In this document: piece after piece, positions 10,911-21,473 of the stretch
Numbering within the stretch: position 1 is the first letter of the stretch
Layout: each line of letters starts with the position of its first letter
Assembly (NCBI GenBank): GCA_964030475.1
Contig: CAXIPT010000005.1
Span: forward strand, 3,128,097-3,192,096
Source: Tethya wilhelma
Taxonomy: Eukaryota; Porifera; Demospongiae; Tethyida; Tethyidae
Length of the DNA: 64,000 bases
Direction of reading: 5' to 3'
Made by a program: the position numbers and the translations under genes
Notes under the pieces: model-generated
The model's database searches: none
Told to the model about the DNA's origin: nothing
What the model saw: only the letters and a program-made list of their open reading frames with translations

Positions 10911-11684
10911 GTTTGCATGGTTTACCTCCGTTTACATTGGTTTACCTCCATTTACACAGGTTTACATTGGTTTACACAGGTTTACATGGGTTTACCTCCA
11001 TTTACACAGGTTTACATTGGTTTACCTCCATTTACACAGGTTTACTTTGGTTTACCTCTGTTTACATTGGTTTACCTCCATTCACACAGGTTTACTTTGG
11101 TTTACCTGTTTACATTGGTTTACCTCCATTTACACAGGTTTACATTGGTTTACACAGGTTTACTTTGGTTTATCTCTGTTTACACAGGTTTACTTTGGTT
11201 TACCTCTGTTTACATTGGTTTACCTCCGTTTACATTGGTTTACCTCCATTTACACAGGTTTACCTCCGTTTACATTGGCTGACATGGGTTTACCTCTGTT
11301 TACACAAGTTTACCTCTGTTTACATTGGTTTACCTCTATTTACACAGGTTTACTTTGGTTTACCTCTGTTTACAGTGGTTTACCTCCGTTTACGCAGGTT
11401 TATATTGGTTTACCTCTGTTTATATTGGTTTACCTCCGTTTATACAGGTATACATTGGTTTACCTCTGTTTGCATTAGTTTACCTCTGTGAACATGTGTT
11501 TACCTTTGTTTATACAGGTTTACACGTGTTTACCTCAATTTACATTGGTTTACCTTTATTCTACCCCTTGTTACATTGGTTTACATCAGTTCACCTCAAT
11601 TTACATACATTTACCTCTGCGTACCTTTGTTTACGCTTATTTACATCAGTTTACAGTGGTTTACATCTGTTTACCTTAGTAAAT
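10911..11684. repeat. 10-bp minisatellite, consensus TTTACNNNNN
   Basis: About 77 units of exactly 10 bp. The first five bases are nearly always TTTAC; the second five are mostly CTCCR, CTCTG, ATTGG, ACAGG or TTTGG in mixed order. Because 30 bp equals ten codons and the unit rarely makes a stop, all three forward frames stay open, giving a false 236-codon ORF to 12035. The period degrades after about 11500. It follows the end of the KDZ-like gene by 130 bp. Confidence 0.95.
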
Positions 11685-11831
11685 TGTTATTGGTGTGTAT
11701 CCAGCTACATCAATACTACAATACTCAATGGTATTGGGTATTCATTGGATTACAGCCTATTTACCCTGTTTACATTTTTTACATGTAAACAGAAGGTCTA
11801 CCTGTCAAACACACAACATCTGATATCAGTA

Positions 11832-12340
11832 ATTGGGGCGAGCCTGAGCGAGCCCCACATAGTCGTTGCAAATGGTAAAATTTCTGTTTGTTGGTTTGTA
11901 CACCGTGGACACTTTCCGTATATTCAAATTATTCGAACGGTAATAGGCAGTCCAGATTACATCACAAAAATATTGAAATTTGGAATTGCGCAATATATAC
12001 ACGTCCGGCAGAGACTTGACTGTAGCTTGCCATAGATCTATGAGAAAGCGAAAGAGAAAGGAGACTCGACACAGAGACAACGCTGCGCAGACCACTCATG
12101 AGGAGCCGGACTGTCAGAGCTCAAATTGAAACACACTTCATAGACCACTCCTGAGGCTGAGACGGCCTCGTCTAGAGCTGAAGCATCTGAGAACTGAGAT
12201 AGTACTGCCATGAGGACCGTACTCCTGAGAGATACCATCTCTTGAAGCAGACCTAGAGAGACTACACCTCATGCAGGAGCAAATTTAATACTGAGCAACT
12301 ATGACACCATGCTAGTCTAGCAACGCCAAGCCTCTCTGCA
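11832..12340 (+). mobile_element. Helitron-like remnant with GGGGCGAGCC end
   Basis: Begins with GGGGCGAGCCTGAGCGAGCC, closely related to the terminus at 9414 and, inverted, to 21676-21706. The sequence from 12040 translates in pieces to an Arg/Glu-rich low-complexity protein (MRKRKRKETRHRDN ... LEADLERLHLMQEQ), like the Arg-rich N-terminus of Helitron proteins. Several stops are present. The 3' limit is not defined. Confidence 0.4.
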
Positions 12341-12554
12341 CACTTGCTCCGCCCACAGTGATGGCCAAATTGCTCTTCAACACTGAGAAAACTTCCTAGC
12401 TAATCAGCTAATTGACAATATCACAGTGACACTGACATTCTGACACAGATATCGTCTTCTTCTCAATCAAGAAATACTGCCTCATGAGCTCTTCAAGGTG
12501 TAGTACAGCAGCGCTGGAGGGAACACAAATATGCGATGGAGAGTGCTTTATATC

Positions 12555-12688
12555 TACAAGTACAAAAAACATTGGAAATGTAATGAGACACAGGAATGGC
12601 TAAAACGTAAAAAGAACGCAAACAAGATGGAATGGCTGTTAAGAGTGTGTGCAGAATTCTTCCTGTATGGGCTGCATTTAACAATCTC
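12555..12688. repeat. Foldback repeat family, half copy
   Basis: Left arm (CAAAAAACATTGGAAATGTA ... GCAGAATTCTTCCTGTATGG) and part of the spacer. The copy stops at the contig joint N (12689). Confidence 0.8.
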
Positions 12689-12982
12689 NTTCGTGTCCTC
12701 TTCGGTGGTCTATCCATAGTGAAATGAAGACTATTCTTGGTTGAGTTTTGTGGCCAACTGTACGTGTACTTGTGTGGCATGAAATAACGTCATTGTCCGC
12801 CAAATGTTTTGTGTCAGTCTCGTTCCAATTCCGGAAATTCCGTCTCACTGTGCGCATGCGCATAGATTTCAAGTAAGCTTTGTAGCTACGTAGCCGGCTG
12901 AGGTGACTAAAACTGACGTGTTGACTTATTTGTCAATTGTGAGTTTCTCGTCGAGCTATAACATCAGCTTTAGGATATCACC

Positions 12983-13222
12983 ATGGAAAAGGCAAAGCAA
13001 AAAAAGACAGACCGACGTCTGGTTTCCAAGAAAGGTGAAATTGGAATCATGAAAGGCAACATCTTTGAACCGCACACTCATTTCACCTTTGAGATCTGCC
13101 ATGCCGTTACATCACCAGATGGCGCTGCGGTTCCCATGTATGGATATGTTTACAATGTCAGAACAACTGATGGGCAACAAGGCAAGATATATTATTGTAC
13201 ATTTAGATCTAATTCAATGTGA
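12983..13222 (+). CDS. Hypothetical 79-residue ORF, copy 2
   Basis: Identical frame to 6384-6623 in the opposite orientation. Probably the same locus seen twice through the duplicated contig end rather than a second gene. The product is unrecognised, basic at its N-terminus and without obvious domains. Confidence 0.35.
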   Translation: MEKAKQKKTDRRLVSKKGEIGIMKGNIFEPHTHFTFEICHAVTSPDGAAVPMYGYVYNVRTTDGQQGKIYYCTFRSNSM

Positions 13223-13568
13223 TTCATTATAAGTGTCACACATTTGCAGAGTTATTCGCGTGAATATTTGTATTACGTTAATGGGCCATCCGTGCCATTC
13301 CTGTGTACCCAGTACTACCGTACTGGGAATAAGTGATCTAACCATAGCCTCATACCCATGTTCTCTTGTTGACCTTACACTAACAGTAAGGAAGGAGAGA
13401 TCCTAGGATAGCTCAACAGGTAGAATGCTAGTAGACTGACTGCCAACGAATTTTGGGTCTAACTACTTTTAGTACTCAGAATTTTAGCAATATTGAAACA
13501 AAAATGCTAAGTTCTTGGGCTAACAAAGTCACCATACATAAAAAGATAGTAAGTCATATGATAGAATA

Positions 13569-13773
13569 CAAGTAAAAAAATATTGGAAATGTAATGAGAC
13601 ACAGAAATGGCTAAATCGTAAAAAGAATGCAAACAAGATGGAATGGCTGTTAGAGTGTGTGCAGAATTCTTCCTGTATGGGCTGCATTTAACAATCTCTT
13701 TATTGAGTCTCCCATGTTGCCCACAGGAAGAATTCCTTACACACTCTAACAAACATTCCATCTTGTTTGCGTT
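13569..13773. repeat. Foldback repeat family, copy within the overlap
   Basis: Same repeat as copy A, seen inverted because it lies in the duplicated contig end. Confidence 0.8.
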
Positions 13774-14170
13774 CAAGATGACGGTCAATGGTCAAAATGA
13801 GATTGTAGTGCAAGTCAACAGTCAAAATGAAATTTAAGAACGGTCAAAGTTGGTAAAGGTCGTCACAGATAAGTCAAGCACGAAATTCCACCACTTGGTC
13901 AACGGTCAAGATCTACGGTCAACGGTCAAAATGGAAATTTTAGACCTTGACCACGGTCGCGGGTGCAAGTACTAAGTGACTGGCAGTTGCCACTCCTTGT
14001 ACTAGGATCCTGCTAGCTATATCAAGGGTACTTAGATACTAAATACAGCTAGGCCCGTTAAAGGGGGTAGATATATTGACAGTGTCACATAAAAAAGTAT
14101 AAAATTTAAGGGGGAGGGGGGAGGTTGGGGGCATGTTCTCCCAGGAAATGTAGACTGATTTAGGTTAATT
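13774..14170. other. GGTCAA-rich non-coding stretch
   Basis: The words GGTCAACGGTCAA and GGTCAAAATG recur several times at 13780-13950, with no stable period. Then comes a short purine-rich run (about 14108-14128). No coding signal. Confidence 0.5.
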
Positions 14171-15464
14171 AATTGGATCAATAGGGAAGAACGGCCCCAC
14201 TCGCTAATCGCGTATTTAATCAAATTTGCGCATTAATTATTGACAACCATTACCGAGAAGACAAAGAAATTAATTTTAATTGGCTGTTGAATTTTGAATC
14301 ACCGAATGGCTGTTGATTGCTGTAAGGTGAAATTTGAGGTGTATAAAGAGCTTCTGGCGATCATTATTGCTACAGTCTGACAGTTAAAAAGGATAAATTT
14401 CGGCAATGTATTTCATTATGTTGTCGTAAGCCTGTGGAGTAATGTGACCATATCTCTCTCTCCACATAAACACATTTAGATATCCTGAAATATGATCTGC
14501 ATGACATCCCTTCATTCGCTTGAACTTGATCTTAACCCGGTTCCAGTAACTCTCAATGTTTTGAGTGTGGACCCCAGTGACAGGATCAACGAAGTGAAGA
14601 CTGTGATTCACGGTCTCATGGCTACTAACAGCTGGAAGAGATCCCACCCTATTGTATGCTGCCCATCCATCTGAGTAGATAGTTGTTCCATCCTTCACAT
14701 TGGCTTGGATAATAGGCAGTAAGGTGGCAGCATCTCTATGATCAACAATCTGCATATATCTTAGAGCTGGTTTAGTAGATATATCCACCATCCCGAATAC
14801 CCAAATTTCCCTTGATGTAGCTCTGCCTCTGTGATTCTGTAATAGAAAAATAATTATGCCTTATTTATACGTACTTATGTATGATGTTAATTTAATTTTA
14901 CCTTTGGCTTGTGTCTGAAGAAACTCTCGTCTATTTGTACTATTTTCCCTTCACCACCAATTCTAATATCTGTATTAATCAATTTGGTAGAACACACTTC
15001 CCTGAACCATTGCATCACATCACATGCTACATTCTTATCTATCTCGGCTTCATGTGCAATATCCCTAACAGGATAATCCATATATCAACAGAAGCCATTT
15101 CTGCAGTGAGAGGCGAGACTTGGAGAAGAAGCTTCCTTCCCAAATGCTCTTGCTGGTCCTACATTGGCTACACCTCCACCTAACCAAATCTGTGACATCT
15201 AATCTGGAAGCTTCATGCATGGGGTTACCACATCTTTGACAAATCATTGATCGAGCCAACAATCCTTTCCCTCTAAGGTAGCTTATGATGGTAGGAGTTC
15301 CACCAAAAAGATATTCTCCCAGATGAAGGATAGAATTCATGTTTATAACAAAGATACTCAGTACAAAGTTCCCGCCAATTCTGGTAATGGTCGTCAATAA
15401 TTAATGCACGAATTTAATTAAATACACGATTCGCGAGTGGGGCCGTTCTCATATTGATCCAATT
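14171..15464 (-). mobile_element. Merlin (IS1595-type) DNA transposon
   Basis: The terminal inverted repeats, 14171-14253 and 15384-15464, are about 80 bp at high identity, with blocks AACGGCCCCACTCGC and TTAATTATTGAC shared in inverted form. They enclose a minus-strand gene for an IS1595/ISXO2-type DDE transposase. At 1.29 kb the element has the size expected for Merlin. A convincing 8-9 bp target duplication was not found next to the repeats. The arms are still similar, so this is a fairly young or recently active copy. Confidence 0.85.
14384..15397 (-). pseudogene. Merlin transposase, two exons, one frameshift
   Basis: The N-terminal part (15397-15065) has a zinc ribbon CQRCGNPMHEA ... 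RWRCSQC and the helix FFSKSRLSLQKWLLLIY. The next part (15081-14900) has VQIDESFFRHKPK with catalytic Asp 1. After a short intron (about 14836-14899) the last exon shows TIYSDGWAAY (Asp 2) and QNIESYWNRVKIKFKRMKG (Glu), the DDE_Tnp_IS1595 layout, ending near residue 135 of that exon. Spacing and total length (about 310 residues) fit Merlin. A 1-nt slip near 15070 disrupts the frame between the zinc ribbon and the catalytic core. All three catalytic residues are present. Confidence 0.85.
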
Positions 15465-15783
15465 ATTTTTGGTATATTCTATATCTCTCATGATTTGAAA
15501 CTATAATTTGATGTTTTATCATCATGTCTGGGTCTTTTTGTTTCAAAAGGGGCATCACTTGCACCCCCTCTTGGCTAATCCCTGAGTTAATTGGGAAATA
15601 AAACTGGTACTCTTTGTTAGTGCTGTGAGTCTGATTATGTTTGCTAGCTTCTATTTCAGGAAAAAATCTAGATTTTTTTACCAATATATTAGTAGATCAT
15701 CAACATAGCCCATCAGAACTCTTTACTATCACTACAAACTCTCAACATCTTGATCTACTATGTTGTAAATATGCATGACTGGG
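15465..15783. other. Nothing recognised
   Basis: No coding, repeat or RNA signal that I can support between the Merlin element and the small hairpin. Confidence 0.4.
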
Positions 15784-15886
15784 AGGGCAATATGGCTAAA
15801 TATTGGTTCGAGACTGGAGTATTGGTCCCAACCGAAGGGAGGGCCAATGCAAAAGTCAAGAACCAATATTTTAACCATATTGCCCT
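15784..15886. repeat. 103-bp near-perfect hairpin element
   Basis: AGGGCAATATGGCTAAATAT at the left pairs with ATATTTTAACCATATTGCCCT-type sequence at the right (15860-15886). The inner halves (GAGTATTGGTCCC / GAGGGCCAATGC) also pair, so nearly the whole stretch folds on itself. It looks like a miniature foldback MITE. Confidence 0.7.
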
Positions 15887-16434
15887 ACCAAAGGAATGCA
15901 ATAATGGATTTATTATATACTTATCAACAAGGGCATGCATCTTTGCTAACTGGCTAGCATGTTGTGACTAGTATGGGAAAAAGTGAGCTTGAAGCAGGCC
16001 TGCAGGAGTAGTCATAGCAAAAGCAAAAAATTTATAGCTTTCTCCTAGTTTCTGGCACTATCAAGAAGCTTCAATGCCTTCAATGAGTGCAACTCCCATC
16101 TGTCTACAGCAATAGGCACTGTTTTGTTTACCAGATATAGCGTTGCTGTTTGTTTAGTAGCTGACTCGTTCGTACTGAAGGCTTTCTTTGTGTCAATGAA
16201 CTAGCATGCCTTTTACCTTTCCAAGTATTCACAAAAAAAACTGGCATTGGTGTCTATGAAGCCTTCTTTTATACTGTAGTAACGATTATCTCTGATTGGT
16301 TAAAATTCGCAGGTAAAATTGATTTTTGTGCAGCGTGATTGGCTGAGCACAGCGCCAACAAATTTCTGCAAGCGGTAAGTAACAGCAGGGCAATACGGGA
16401 AGCTGTACTTAACTTAGTATAGTAATTATATAAG
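15887..16434. other. Nothing recognised
   Basis: Non-coding sequence up to the start of the foldback-family element at 16435. Confidence 0.4.
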
Positions 16435-17442
16435 TATTCCCAGTACGGTAGTACTGGGTACATAGGAATGGCACGGATGGCCCATTAGCGCAATACAAAT
16501 ATTCACGCGAATAACTCTGCAAAAACTGAGCGCTTGCCACTAAAAGGCTTCTCAAGCTACTATTTAGCTCATTCTCTTTCCAACAAGCCCAAAAACATGG
16601 CCTAAAACCATCGCTAAAGTACCAAACTAAAATATGCCAAACCTCCAATTTTCTCCATCTTCTTCTTCTTCTTCTTCTATCATGGCTCAACTTTTCTCAA
16701 AGACTGTTCACTTTCAGAAGCTGATTTTTGAACGAATAAACTTGGTATCTTTGTCTTCATGTGCTTTTGGTATCGTTTTTCTGTGTCTCTCGTTAGGTGG
16801 CTAGATACACGGCGAAAAGCGCCTTCTCCGTATGGCAGCCATTCATTTCTACGCTCATGCATAATTCATTAGCTACTGGAAAATTTCGAATTGACGACCC
16901 TGTTCCAGATATAAGTGTGCGTTATTTGGAATCTGAATATTCGCTGCCTGCCTGAAGATTTCTGGTTGTGCTGAGCTCTCTGTAATCTTTCAGTCTTCAA
17001 TATTTAGGAGGTGAATAGACTACTTTAATGTTACACTTATTATATTGTTGTCATTATAAGAAGATGAGTAAAGCTAGTAAACTTTGTTGGATACACTCCA
17101 GCCTCCAGTGCTGAGATGCTTCACTTTACTGATAGCATACCAGTAGATTATACAAGCTATAATATTCATGCTGATATATAGAGTACAAGTAACTACCGTA
17201 TATATACACACAAATTCAAGCTCAAATGTGATTCATAGAATTATGAAAAAATGAGAACAAACAAGTAAAAAAAAACATTGGAAATGTAATGAGACATAGG
17301 AATGGCCAAATTGTAAAAAGAAAGCAAATAAGATGGAATGGCTGTTTGAGTGTGTAAAGAATTATTCCTATGGGCAACATGAGGGACTCAACATGGGAAG
17401 AGAGTACTATACATGCAGCCCATCACAGGAAGAATTCTGCAC
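16435..17442 (-). mobile_element. Fullest copy of an unclassified foldback repeat family
   Basis: Composite of three blocks. The terminal block is 16435-16545 (CAGTACGGTAGTACTGGG ... TTCACGCGAATAACTC). A middle of about 0.7 kb shares CTAAATAGTAGC, TTGGAGGTTT, AAGCGCC and GTCGTCAATTCGAA-type blocks (inverted) with 50961-51665 and 62641-63330. A foldback palindrome starts near 17264. The copy ends at the N (17443). Both ends contain the word ACA(C/T)AGGAATGGC. No coding capacity is seen and the superfamily is unknown. Confidence 0.65.
17264..17442. repeat. Foldback repeat family, palindrome
   Basis: Left arm ACATTGGAAATGTAATGAGA ... GATGGAATGGCTG, centre GGGACTCAACATG, and the beginning of the right arm (AGGAAGAATTCTGCAC) up to the joint N at 17443. 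Confidence 0.75.
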
Positions 17443-17679
17443 NATAGAAAAACAAGTATTACCTAATCATTACATCACTAAAGTAAAGTTGAAAGTTAAA
17501 CATCTAAATAGAATACTACTAACACAATAATAACTACAACAAACACCAGTCTATCACAAGCTCAATAGAGACCTGTAATTGACCAACCAGATTACAGTAA
17601 GTACTCTCTAAATTAATACATTGCCATAAATTGCTGGACAATTCTCATTTTACTTAGCGAACTTTCGCTTAATTAGAAC

Positions 17680-17864
17680 AGCCATTTTATATGTAGAGTC
17701 AATGGGAGAAAGCTTATGCAAGCTAATATCGACTTACCTTGAAAAAGGACTGATGTAAAGAAAGTCTCCGGGCACAAAAAGTAACCGTTGCTCTTCTCTG
17801 GAATTTTCCCTGAGCCCACCATTGTGGCTGCTACTTTTCCCATTGACTCCAATAAAAAATGGCT
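17680..17864. mobile_element. 185-bp MITE
   Basis: AGCCATTTTATATG...GTCAATGGGAGAAAG at the left is inverted at the right as CTTTTCCCATTGAC...AAAAAATGGCT, about 30 bp per arm. No coding frame. The target duplication is unclear. Confidence 0.55.
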
Positions 17865-18295
17865 AAACTCTTGAACTTTGACTTGGGAATCTGACAAATC
17901 TGAGGTAAATATTCGAAACCTTGAAACACTATTCCAGAGACCAATGGTCAAAGTTCACAAATACAGCATTGCATGACCTTCAGCTCCACCTCATATTTTT
18001 CCTCGAGGCTCTGAAAACACTGAAGAAAGCTGTATCTGCGCATGCACAAATATGTTTCTGCAAAGCCAAGTGGTTGGGGGTCAAAGTGCACAGTTGCAAA
18101 TTATTATGCACTGCAGATATTATCACGTGCACATGTAATACAATACAAAATTTTCTAGTCCTGTTTATTTTGATACAACAAGCAAGAAAAACAAAGTATG
18201 TATAATCATGTATTATTATTAGAGAAACAGAGCACAAGAATCAGGTTCTCAAGAACTACAGACTTGATAAACAAGAGATTAAAACATGAAGGTTA
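17865..18295. other. Nothing recognised
   Basis: Non-coding sequence between the small MITE and the minisatellite. Confidence 0.4.
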
Positions 18296-18720
18296 TGGTC
18301 CAGTCAGAGCAATTAACGACAATATTGTGGGAGTGAAACTTGAGTCGCCAGTCAGAGCAAAGTGTGTGTGTGAAACTCTGCCTACAAGACCCGAAAACAG
18401 GTCACCAGTCAGAGCAAATAGAAACAACAGTGAGTGTGTGTAAAACTCTTCCTAGAAGAGCCGATTACTAGTCGCTGGTCGCTATTGTCATTAATTACCC
18501 TGACTGGACCAAAAACAGGTCGCCGGTCAGAGCAAATAGAAACAACAGTGTGTGTGTGTGGATGGGGGGGGGGGAGCTGGCTACAAGACCCGAAAACAGG
18601 TCGCCAGTCAGAGCAAATAGAAAACAACAAATTATAGTGTGTGTGTTTGTGTGTAAACTCTGCCTACAAGACCCGAAAACAGGTCACCGGTCAGAGTAAA
18701 TAGAAAATAATACTGCGTGC
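18296..18720. repeat. Minisatellite with CAGTCAGAGCAAATAG units
   Basis: About five imperfect units of 80-115 bp. Each contains ACAAGACCCGAAAACAGGTC, a CCAGTCAGAGCAAATAGAAA-type block, and a GTGTGTGTG tract of variable length. The GT tract and a G9 run near 18568 explain much of the length variation. Confidence 0.85.
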
Positions 18721-18886
18721 GTGTGACTAAATTGCTTAAAAGACCATGCAGACCCAGTCAACTTAAACAAGCTTGTCCATGGAGCTGAATGATGGCAGGG
18801 CATGCGCACTACTATTTACCAAGTCCCAGGAGTACAAACGGATGACAGAAGCGTTTTTCTGACTCACATCTCTTCTGCAAACGTTC

Positions 18887-19050
18887 TGTAACCGCCAATG
18901 CAGGTTAATATTGGTTATTTATTGATTTAGACAGGCTTTTATCAACACTCATTCACTTCAATACTCAACTCATCCAAAACCATGTGCTTATCCAATTATA
19001 CATTCTATGACAACATACTAGTAATATTAAAATCCTGCTCAGTCATTACA
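18887..19050 (-). repeat. Short LTR of the gypsy element at 19209-21271
   Basis: On the minus strand it starts TGTAATGACTGAGCAGG and ends GGCGGTTACA (TGTAA/TTACA ends, 164 bp). It is immediately preceded on that strand by a polypurine tract, CCTCTTAGGAGGGGGATG (19051-19068), right after the pol C-terminus. Position and termini fit a 3' LTR. The 5' LTR is not in this contig. Confidence 0.65.
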
Positions 19051-19208
19051 CATCCCCCTCCTAAGAGGATAGTTCGCCCTCGAACTATGGGGAACTTACA
19101 TAAACCAAAATAGTTAAACCTATACAAAATCAAACAAGTGCGACACTGACAAAGTGTCCACAACAGAAGTACATAATACACAGTATAATACTATTAGAAC
19201 AGTCACAG

Positions 19209-21271
19209 TTACTTCCGAGACCTAGACCTGGTTACAGGGCCTGCATACTCTAGTACATCAGCATCCGTCACCTTATCAGCTACAACGTCCTTCCTTGTCT
19301 TCTTGCCACCACGATTCCTCCACTTCTCACGTCCAAGCCACACACCATCAGTCAACTCCTCGTAACACGGTCGCAGACAATTCAAAGATACCAAGATCTA
19401 GTCGTCATCAGTTCCACTGCCAACCACCTTGACTTCTGCATTTGTCGGGGTGAGAGAGACAACCTGATACGGTCCAAAGTAAGGACGAGCAAACTTCCAG
19501 GCTTTCCCCTTCACTTCACCAGGGTGGTGAACCATCACCCGATCACCCACAGCAAACAACACCTCATGGCTCTTCCTGTCGTACTGCTGCTTCTGTTTGT
19601 CTTGAGCGCTAGACAAATTCTTCTGAGCCAACGCCCAGGCATCAGAGAGATGAGCCACCAGTTCATCCCGATAGTCATCCAGGTCAATCTGATAGATGGT
19701 CCTTGGTTGGGAGAGAGCTGTCTCAGTAGGCACTCTTGGCTGCCTTCCATAGACCAAATAAAATGGAGAGAGTTGTGTTGAGTCCTGGACTGCTGCCCGG
19801 TATGCAAAGAGAAGATACGGCAAGTGTGCATCCCAATCACCTCCGTACTTGTCAACACTCTTCGACAGCATGTTGATCAGCGTGCTGTTGAATTTCTCCA
19901 CCAACCCATCGCATTGAGGGTGGTACCCACTGGTATTCACCTTTGCAGCTCCCATCAGCTTACATACCTCCTGCACCAGCACAGACAGAAAGTTCTGTCC
20001 CCGATCAGACAACAAACGTTCAGGTACTCCATGCCGAACAACCACACCCTCCAAGAACAGATGAGCAATGGTCTCAGCAGTCTGGTCCTCCACAGCAAAA
20101 ACCTCTGGCCACTTAGTCAGGTAGTCCATGAAGACCACCGCGTACTGGTTACCCCGATACGATTGAGGCAACTGTAGCACATCTACACCTACAGTGTGAA
20201 AGGGTCCACCCACAGGAATAGGTTGTAACTTCACTCGCTTAGCTCTACCAGGACCTTACCTCGATGCACAAACCAAACAACTCCGACAATACCTCCGAAC
20301 ATCTCCACGCATACCGAACCACCAATATCTTGCACGAAGAGTCGCGTGAATCTTCCGCTCAGCAAAATGCCCAGCAAACTTCCCATCATGACTCTCTCTG
20401 AGAAGAGCAGATCGCAAACACTTGGGTACTGCCAGCCGCAGACACTCAGAACTTCCATAGAACAATACTCCATCAACCACATCAAAGTTGGCTTTCTCAG
20501 CTGCCAATCTCCCAGTCATTTGAGCATCCTCTGGTATCTCGCCATCTTCCAGATACTTGAAAATCTGCAAAAACTCTCCATCCTCTATCTGCAACTTAGC
20601 AATGTCACTCTCCAACTCACCACCAACATGGGATTCCTCTGCCTCTGCATCACCATCTTCTGCAACACTGGCATCAACCTCAAACTCAACCTCAGACACA
20701 CTACAGCCAACATGTAGCACGCTCAAAGCTGGAATGGGACTCCTTGATAGAGCATCTGCAACCTGGTTGCTCTTCCCAGAACGATGAGTGATGTGCAGGT
20801 CTAGCTCCTGTATACTCATGGCCCACCTAGCTAGCTTCCGAGAGGGGTACTTGTGATTCAAGAGAGAAGTACAAGCGGTGTGATCAGTGATAACTTCACA
20901 AAGGTGTCCCAAGATATACGGACCGAACAACTTCACTGCCCAAACTAGATCAAGAGTCTCCAACTCTGTAATACCGTATCGGATGCACTCGACCATCGTC
21001 TTGCTGCTGAGCCAGCACTGCTCCTAACCCTTGCAAGCTTGCATCAGTCTCCAGAATGAACAGGTGACTAGAATCAAGGCTAACACAGGTGCACTGACAA
21101 GAAGATTCTTCAACTTTCGGAAAGATTGCTCACACTCAGTCGACCAATAGAACTCGACTCCTTTCTTCAACAGAGTATGTAGAGGTCAGGCAACCTTGGA
21201 AAACTCTGGCACGAACCTCCGGTAGTATCCAGCTAGTCCCAGGAACCTGCGGACTTCACTGGCATCAGTGG
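19209..21271 (-). pseudogene. Ty3/gypsy pol: RT thumb, RNase H, integrase
   Basis: Reading leftward from the joint at 21272: thumb/connection (TDASEVRRFLGLAGYYRRF, about 21260-21200); a TDAS-type RNase H start near 21040; 20996-20256 with RNase H (ITDHTACTSLL, HRSGKSNQVADALSR) and the HH-CC zinc finger (HDGKFAGHFAERK ... CRSCLVC); 20234-19398 with the integrase core (VGVDVLQLP, LSDRGQNFLS, NTSGYHPQCDGLVEKFN) and a C-terminal DNA-binding region. A TAG after GTDDD (19398) separates a last 61-codon tail rich in basic residues. There are frame breaks near 21000 and 20240. RT motif YXDD, protease and gag are missing, cut by the contig end. Neighbouring LTR and polypurine tract complete the 3' end. 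Confidence 0.93.
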
Positions 21272-21304
21272 NGCTTGGATACATCTTTACTTCTGCCATC
21301 TACC

Positions 21305-21473
21305 GGAATTCTTCCTGTGGGCAAAATGAGACTCAATAAGGAGATTGTTAAATGCAGCCCATACAGGAAGAATTCTGCACACACTCTAACAGCCATTCCA
21401 TCTTATTTGCGTTCTTTTTACGATTTAACCCCATTCCTGTGTCTCATTACATTTCCAATGTTTTTTTACTTGT
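21305..21473. repeat. Foldback repeat family, copy next to joint 21272
   Basis: GGAATTCTTCCTGTGGGCAA at the left and AGGAAGAATTCTGCACACAC ... GTTTTTTTACTTGTA at the right. The left arm is largely missing near the joint N at 21272. Confidence 0.75.

Larger units (their letters stand above)
12690..13773. repeat. Contig-end overlap copy 2 (inverted partner at 5833-6916)
   Basis: Reverse complement of 5833-6916 with identical length, starting right after the N at 12689. The contig starting here and the contig starting at 5833 appear to overlap by their ends. In the real chromosome, sequence from 13774 onward would then lie, inverted, to the left of 5833. Confidence 0.85.

Noticed and set aside
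10913..12035. Overlapping long open frames of 121 to 236 codons rich in F, T, V, Y, L
   Set aside because: They are translations of the 10-bp minisatellite in its three frames; no codon bias, domain or start context supports a protein.
15758..15957. Similar 60-codon frames on both strands
   Set aside because: They mirror each other because the locus is a hairpin; not genes.
16409..16862. Small minus-strand frames with RRRRRWRKLE
   Set aside because: They arise from the TTCTTC microsatellite inside the foldback element.
18409..18637. Frames with CSDWRPVFG repeats
   Set aside because: Products of the minisatellite unit, not protein repeats.
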